Source: Pontiellaceae bacterium B12227 (GTDB lineage: Bacteria; Verrucomicrobiota; Kiritimatiellia; Kiritimatiellales; Pontiellaceae). Taken from it: a stretch of 64,000 nt of DNA. The stretch lies in assembly GCA_029432775.1 (NCBI GenBank), contig JAROAZ010000017.1, positions 1-64,000 of the forward strand, in the 5' to 3' direction. Positions within the stretch are counted from its first letter, which is position 1, and each line of letters begins with the position of its first letter. The notes beneath the pieces were generated by a model, which did not search any database, was not told the DNA's origin, and saw only the letters and a list, made by a program, of their open reading frames with translations. Both the position numbers and the translations under genes were made by a program. Positions 60,847 to 64,000 of this stretch are shown here, piece after piece.

Positions 60847-60928
60847 TTCACACTTTTAAATGTGTGAAATGGTGCATATGCCTGTGTTTATGTGGGATTG
60901 AACTATTTCACACATTTAAAAGTGTGAA
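60847..60928. repeat. 82-bp double palindrome (MITE-like or regulatory)
   Basis: Two 22-bp elements, each itself a palindrome with TTCACAC and GTGTGAA arms around an AT-rich centre (60847-60868 and 60907-60928), are exact reverse complements of each other. With two more matching bases the inverted repeat is 24 bp at 60847-60870 and 60905-60928. The 34-bp middle contains CATATG and no gene. The whole lies between folB and accA. Confidence 0.8.
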
Positions 60929-60997
60929 ATTAGCGGGGTAATCGTGTGTTTTGGGGCAGGAGGAAGATTGCCTTCTTATGCAGAAATGGAAGTCAGG

Positions 60998-61966
60998 TTA
61001 TGCAACTGATCCTTCAAATTCGCCCATGGCGCGGAACTTGTCGTACCGATCCTGAAGAATTTCTTCTTCAGACATTTCCTGCAGTTCGGCCAGGTTTTTC
61101 AGTACTGCGGCTTTCAGATTGGCGGCTGCAGCTTCCGGGTCGGTGTGCGCTCCGCCTTTCGGCTCGGGAATAATTCCATCGGCCAGTTTCAACTCCATGA
61201 GGTGTTTTCCCGTAATTTTAAGCGCTTCGGCGGCTTTATCGGAATAGGCGCGGTCTTTCCAGAGAATGGCTGCACAGCCTTCCGGAGAGATTACGGAGTA
61301 GTAGGCATGTTCCATAATCAGGATGCGATTGCCGATGCCGATTCCCAACGCTCCGCCGGAACCGCCTTCACCAATGATTACACAGATGATCGGAACTTTT
61401 AGGTTGAAGCATTCGCGCAGATTAACGGCAATGGCTTCGGCAATATGTCGCTCTTCTGATTCGAGACCGGCATAGGCGCCTTTTGTGTCGATCAGAGTCA
61501 CAATCGGCACATTGAATTTGTCGGCCAGCTTCATGAGCCGCAGAGCTTTACGATAGCCTTCCGGATGGGCGCAACCGAAGTTGGTTTCCACGTTGGTTTT
61601 GGTGTCGCGACCTTTCTGCGAACCGATAATCATGACTTTTTGTCCATCAATTCTGGCAAAGCCGCCGACAATGGCGCGATCATCGCGATGGATGCGGTCG
61701 CCGTGGATTTCCACGAAATCGGTGGTCATGGCTTCGATGTAATCCAGAGTGTAAGGGCGGTTGGGGTGGCGCGCCACCTGAACTTTCTGCCAGGCGGTCA
61801 GGTTTTCGTAGATCTCGTTGCGAGTCTGCTCGATCTTGTCCTTCATGTTCTGAATTTCGTGGGACACATCAATGTCCTGTTCCTGACTGAAGGCCTCTAG
61901 CTCTTTAAGTTTCGTTTCGAGTTCGTGAACCGGACTCTCGAATGGAAGGCTGAATTGTGCGCTCAT
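60998..61966 (-). CDS. accA: Acetyl-CoA carboxylase carboxyltransferase, alpha subunit
   Basis: 322 aa, full length. It transfers the carboxyl from biotin to acetyl-CoA for fatty-acid synthesis. The N-terminal helix pair (L-E-T-K-L-K-E-L-E-A-F...I-E-Q-T-R-N-E-I-Y-E-N-L-T-A-W-Q-K-V-Q-V-A-R-H-P) is followed by R-P-Y-T-L-D-Y-I, F-G-C-A-H-P-E-G-Y-R-K-A-L-R, I-G-E-G-G-S-G-G-A-L-G-I and Y-S-V-I-S-P-E-G-C-A-A-I-L, which form the crotonase-fold site. GAGGAG lies before the ATG. The biotin carboxylase, BCCP and AccD genes are not nearby. Confidence 0.96.
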   Translation of the reverse strand: MSAQFSLPFESPVHELETKLKELEAFSQEQDIDVSHEIQNMKDKIEQTRNEIYENLTAWQKVQVARHPNRPYTLDYIEAMTTDFVEIHGDRIHRDDRAIVGGFARIDGQKVMIIGSQKGRDTKTNVETNFGCAHPEGYRKALRLMKLADKFNVPIVTLIDTKGAYAGLESEERHIAEAIAVNLRECFNLKVPIICVIIGEGGSGGALGIGIGNRILIMEHAYYSVISPEGCAAILWKDRAYSDKAAEALKITGKHLMELKLADGIIPEPKGGAHTDPEAAAANLKAAVLKNLAELQEMSEEEILQDRYDKFRAMGEFEGSVA

Positions 61967-61989
61967 GCAGTGCTCCTCTTAAAAAAAAA

Positions 61990-62943
61990 TTATTCGCTGA
62001 TTATAACGGTTGTTTTACGCGGGACCAGATCAAAGAGTTCTTCAACATCTTCGTTCAGCATGCGGATGCAACCGGCACTGGACTGCTGCCCGATACTATC
62101 GCGTTCCCAGGTTCCGTGAATTCCGAAACCGGTGATTTCGGGGTGCTCTTCTGATACAATTTTCATCCACCGCGTACCCAGCACGTTTTCAGGGTCGCCA
62201 TATTCGATCTGCTTGCCGTCGGTGAATCGGGTCCACGGCGGCTCCGTAATTTTATCCACAATTTTAAATTCAACGGCCGGGGTTTTTCCGAACTTTCCGG
62301 TTCCCACCGAATAGCGTTTAAACAGCTGATCCCCAGCCATCAGGTCGAGCGTGTTGCGCGACTTAGAAACACGAATGCTGAAATCACCATTATAAACCAC
62401 CACGCCGGCGCCGGCCCGGATGGTGTCGGTCTGCATACCGTTCATCATTTTAATCAGTGCAACGGTGGTGTTGTATTTTTTGGCAATCTTCTGCAGGTAA
62501 TCGCCCGACTGAATCGAGTAACGCTCTTTTCCGGGCATAGGAATCGGCGACTTCAGGATTTTCATGTTCACATCGCCCAGCAACTTGATGGCTTCCGGAT
62601 CGGGGGAGGCGGCCACAATCTGATCCAACTGCCTTTTAGCTTCCGCCAATTGGCCGGCATCGAGTGCGGAACGCGCATCGGAGATGGCGGATTGAACTTC
62701 CGGCGAAGCCTGAACGGCAATTATCGGTGCCGGCGCGAGGCCCAGCGGTTCCGGTTCAAAGCTGGCTGCAGGAGCAGCCGGTTCCGGAACATTCACAGCT
62801 TCTTCGTCTGATTTTTTGCCTTTGGACCAGACCAGATACGCACCCACAAGGACGATCTGTATAATAATGATGATAACGAAAACCCGTTTCCAACCCCCGC
62901 CGCCGCGGTTGTTGTAGGAGCCTGCATAAATTGGTTTTGCCAT
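61990..62943 (-). CDS. L,D-transpeptidase with LysM domain
   Basis: 317 aa. An N-terminal membrane anchor (about residues 18-37, V-F-V-I-I-I-I-I-Q-I-V-L-V-G-A-Y-L-V-W) and a Pro/Ala-rich linker lead to a LysM domain (about 143-190; Y-S-I-Q-S-G-D-Y-L-Q-K-I-A-K-K-Y-N-T). The YkuD domain has F-G-I-H-G-T and S-S-A-G-C-I-R-M, whose cysteine is the nucleophile of the H-G-T...S-x-G-C-I-R-M signature. It cross-links peptidoglycan or attaches proteins to it in the periplasm. It lies 23 bp upstream of accA on the same strand. The ribosome site is weak. Confidence 0.93.
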   Translation of the reverse strand: MAKPIYAGSYNNRGGGGWKRVFVIIIIIQIVLVGAYLVWSKGKKSDEEAVNVPEPAAPAASFEPEPLGLAPAPIIAVQASPEVQSAISDARSALDAGQLAEAKRQLDQIVAASPDPEAIKLLGDVNMKILKSPIPMPGKERYSIQSGDYLQKIAKKYNTTVALIKMMNGMQTDTIRAGAGVVVYNGDFSIRVSKSRNTLDLMAGDQLFKRYSVGTGKFGKTPAVEFKIVDKITEPPWTRFTDGKQIEYGDPENVLGTRWMKIVSEEHPEITGFGIHGTWERDSIGQQSSAGCIRMLNEDVEELFDLVPRKTTVIISE

Positions 62944-63069
62944 AGTCGAGAAACCTTCGTTCGGTTAAAGTTTCGCATTTATGCATAATCCGCTTCCGCC
63001 CTGCAATAATAATACGATTACAGATGGAAACACGGGCCCGATACAGGTACTTTTCCAAACCTTGAAACT

Positions 63070-64000
63070 ATGAAAATATTGCTTATAACACCCCCACTAC
63101 TGCAACCGAACACGCCCTATGCCGCCACACCGCTGCTTACCGCCTGGCTTAAATCGCTTGGGCATGATGCGGTTCAGAGTGATTTGTCGCTGAAACTGCT
63201 ACTTAAACTTTTTTCAAAGGAAGGCGTGGCAACGCTCAGTCGCGAACTGGGTATTCCAATGGATGCTGCGGAGCCCTATCTGGAAACAGTGGAAGAGGTG
63301 CTCGGTTTCCTTCAGAACAGAAATCCGGGTGCGGTGGGGAAAATCCTGCAGCGCGGCTGGTTGCCGGAAGGCGAGCATCTGGCCCGGGCCTATGAGCTGG
63401 AAGAACAGTTGCAATGGAACTTCCGGGGATTGGAAGCGGAGGACCGTGCCCGCTATCTGGCCGGGCTCTATCTCGATGACATTGCCGATGTCGCCTCGGA
63501 GCTTGATCCACATTTTGGATTTTCACGCTATGCTGAAAGCCTGACCGCAAGTCTTCCGGACTTTGGAATTATTCGCGATGAGCTGGAGCACGGCGATTCC
63601 ATCTTTTTCCAATGGTTGGAACAACTGGCCGATGATGAAATGCGGAAGCATCGGCCCGATATGGTGGTGTTAACCGTGCCGTTTCCGGGGTGTCTGCTCG
63701 GTGCACTGATTATTGCCCGCCGGATGCGGGCAACGCATCCATTAACGCACATTACCATGGGCGGCGGCTATCCGAATACAGAGCTGCGGGAGCTGAAGGA
63801 CCCGGCCATCTTTAATTATGTCGACAGCATCACGCTCGATAGCGGCTTTCTCCCGCTTCAGCGTCTCGCTGAAGGCGGTAAGCTGGTCCGCACCTTTGTC
63901 TGCGAAAATGATGCTGTGGTTTTCCAAACCTCGGAAGCCGAAGAGGTGGCCCACGCCGATCTGCCGGCGCCAGATTTCCAGGGATTGGAACTCGATCATT
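63070..64000 (+). CDS. B12-binding-domain radical SAM-like protein, 5' part only
   Basis: The frame opens at the ATG at 63070 (M-K-I-L-L-I-T-P-P-L-L-Q-P-N-T-P-Y-A-A) and stays open to the window end (310 codons). The opening L-L-I-T-P-P-L...P-Y-A-A-T-P-L-L-T-A-W-L-K-S-L-G-H and later P-D-M-V-V-L-T-V-P-F-P-G-C-L-L-G-A-L...H-I-T-M-G-G-G-Y-P-N-T-E-L match the Rossmann-like cobalamin-binding half of B12/radical-SAM proteins. The C-x-x-x-C-x-x-C motif would lie beyond the edge. A helical insertion of about 130 residues (about 45-180) splits the domain. Several palindrome sites lie inside. A damaged copy (63053-63067) sits 2 bp before the start. Confidence 0.75.
   Translation, partial: MKILLITPPLLQPNTPYAATPLLTAWLKSLGHDAVQSDLSLKLLLKLFSKEGVATLSRELGIPMDAAEPYLETVEEVLGFLQNRNPGAVGKILQRGWLPEGEHLARAYELEEQLQWNFRGLEAEDRARYLAGLYLDDIADVASELDPHFGFSRYAESLTASLPDFGIIRDELEHGDSIFFQWLEQLADDEMRKHRPDMVVLTVPFPGCLLGALIIARRMRATHPLTHITMGGGYPNTELRELKDPAIFNYVDSITLDSGFLPLQRLAEGGKLVRTFVCENDAVVFQTSEAEEVAHADLPAPDFQGLELDH
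63607..63621. repeat. 15-bp palindrome site inside the last gene
   Basis: TTCCAATGGTTGGAA, in frame as F-Q-W-L-E. A variant with one changed arm base (TTCCGGGGATTGGAA) lies upstream at 63421. Confidence 0.85.
63976..63990. repeat. 15-bp palindrome site inside the last gene
   Basis: TTCCAGGGATTGGAA, in frame as F-Q-G-L-E. A one-mismatch copy (TTCCAAACCTCGGAA) lies at 63922-63936. Confidence 0.85.

Overview
The window is a chromosomal segment of a Gram-negative bacterium, most likely of the PVC superphylum and possibly Kiritimatiellota. This placement is inference. It rests on large secreted proteins built from Chlamydia-like Pmp repeats, a transporter-less PTS with HPr kinase, a paired ECF sigma factor and Ser/Thr kinase, an LPS-export set, and many proteins ending in a Ca-binding-like tail (D-x-D-G-x-x-N-x-x-E-(Y/F)). 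No rRNA, tRNA or CRISPR array was seen.

Layout. 1-316 holds broken transposase remnants (IS91-like, IS3-like OrfA). 317-8952 (minus) is one apparent operon: a 1585-aa lamin-tail/CotH protein, a VTC-type polymerase, a DUF4956 membrane protein, an HlyD adaptor and a TolC-like channel. 9095-10118 is an M48 peptidase and an orphan C-terminal tail. 10261-16270 carries cimA, valS, lipA and a glycosyltransferase, convergent with a DUF368 polyprenyl-phosphate transporter-like gene. 17274-20217 is a sulfur-transfer group (NifU-like protein, cysteine desulfurase, thiI). 20168-26624 (minus) is smc, an unknown gene and a repeat-rich lipoprotein. 26973-31993 has a small HlyD-like membrane protein, HU, hisS, aspS and a HigBA-like toxin-antitoxin pair. 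32165-39533 has gpmI, then a tight run lptC-like, lptA-like, lptB, hpf, hprK, ptsH, ptsI. 39482-42696 (minus) is a membrane HELTH protein and an octaheme cytochrome/TPR protein. 42819-46262 is a HAD phosphatase, a kinase-like receptor and an ECF sigma factor. 46512-51277 is coaE, rho, a nucleotidyltransferase and an NfeD-type protease. 51371-59452 (minus) is a pair of Pmp-like proteins of 734 and 1951 aa. 59645-64000 is a pteridine-reductase-like SDR, folB, accA, an L,D-transpeptidase and the start of a B12-binding radical-SAM-like protein.

The most striking signal is not a gene. A 15-bp interspersed palindrome, TTCCA-N5-TGGAA (mostly TTCCAA-N3-TTGGAA), occurs 27 times with perfect arms and about a dozen more times with one defect, both between genes and inside reading frames on both strands. 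About 0.06 perfect copies are expected by chance at equal base frequencies. It looks like a genome-wide binding or recognition site, or a very small mobile repeat. Other repeated signals are three copies of a TCACGNCTCACGTTTCA element before or between genes, and a TTCACAC/GTGTGAA double palindrome near folB with a degenerate copy beside the IS3 remnant.
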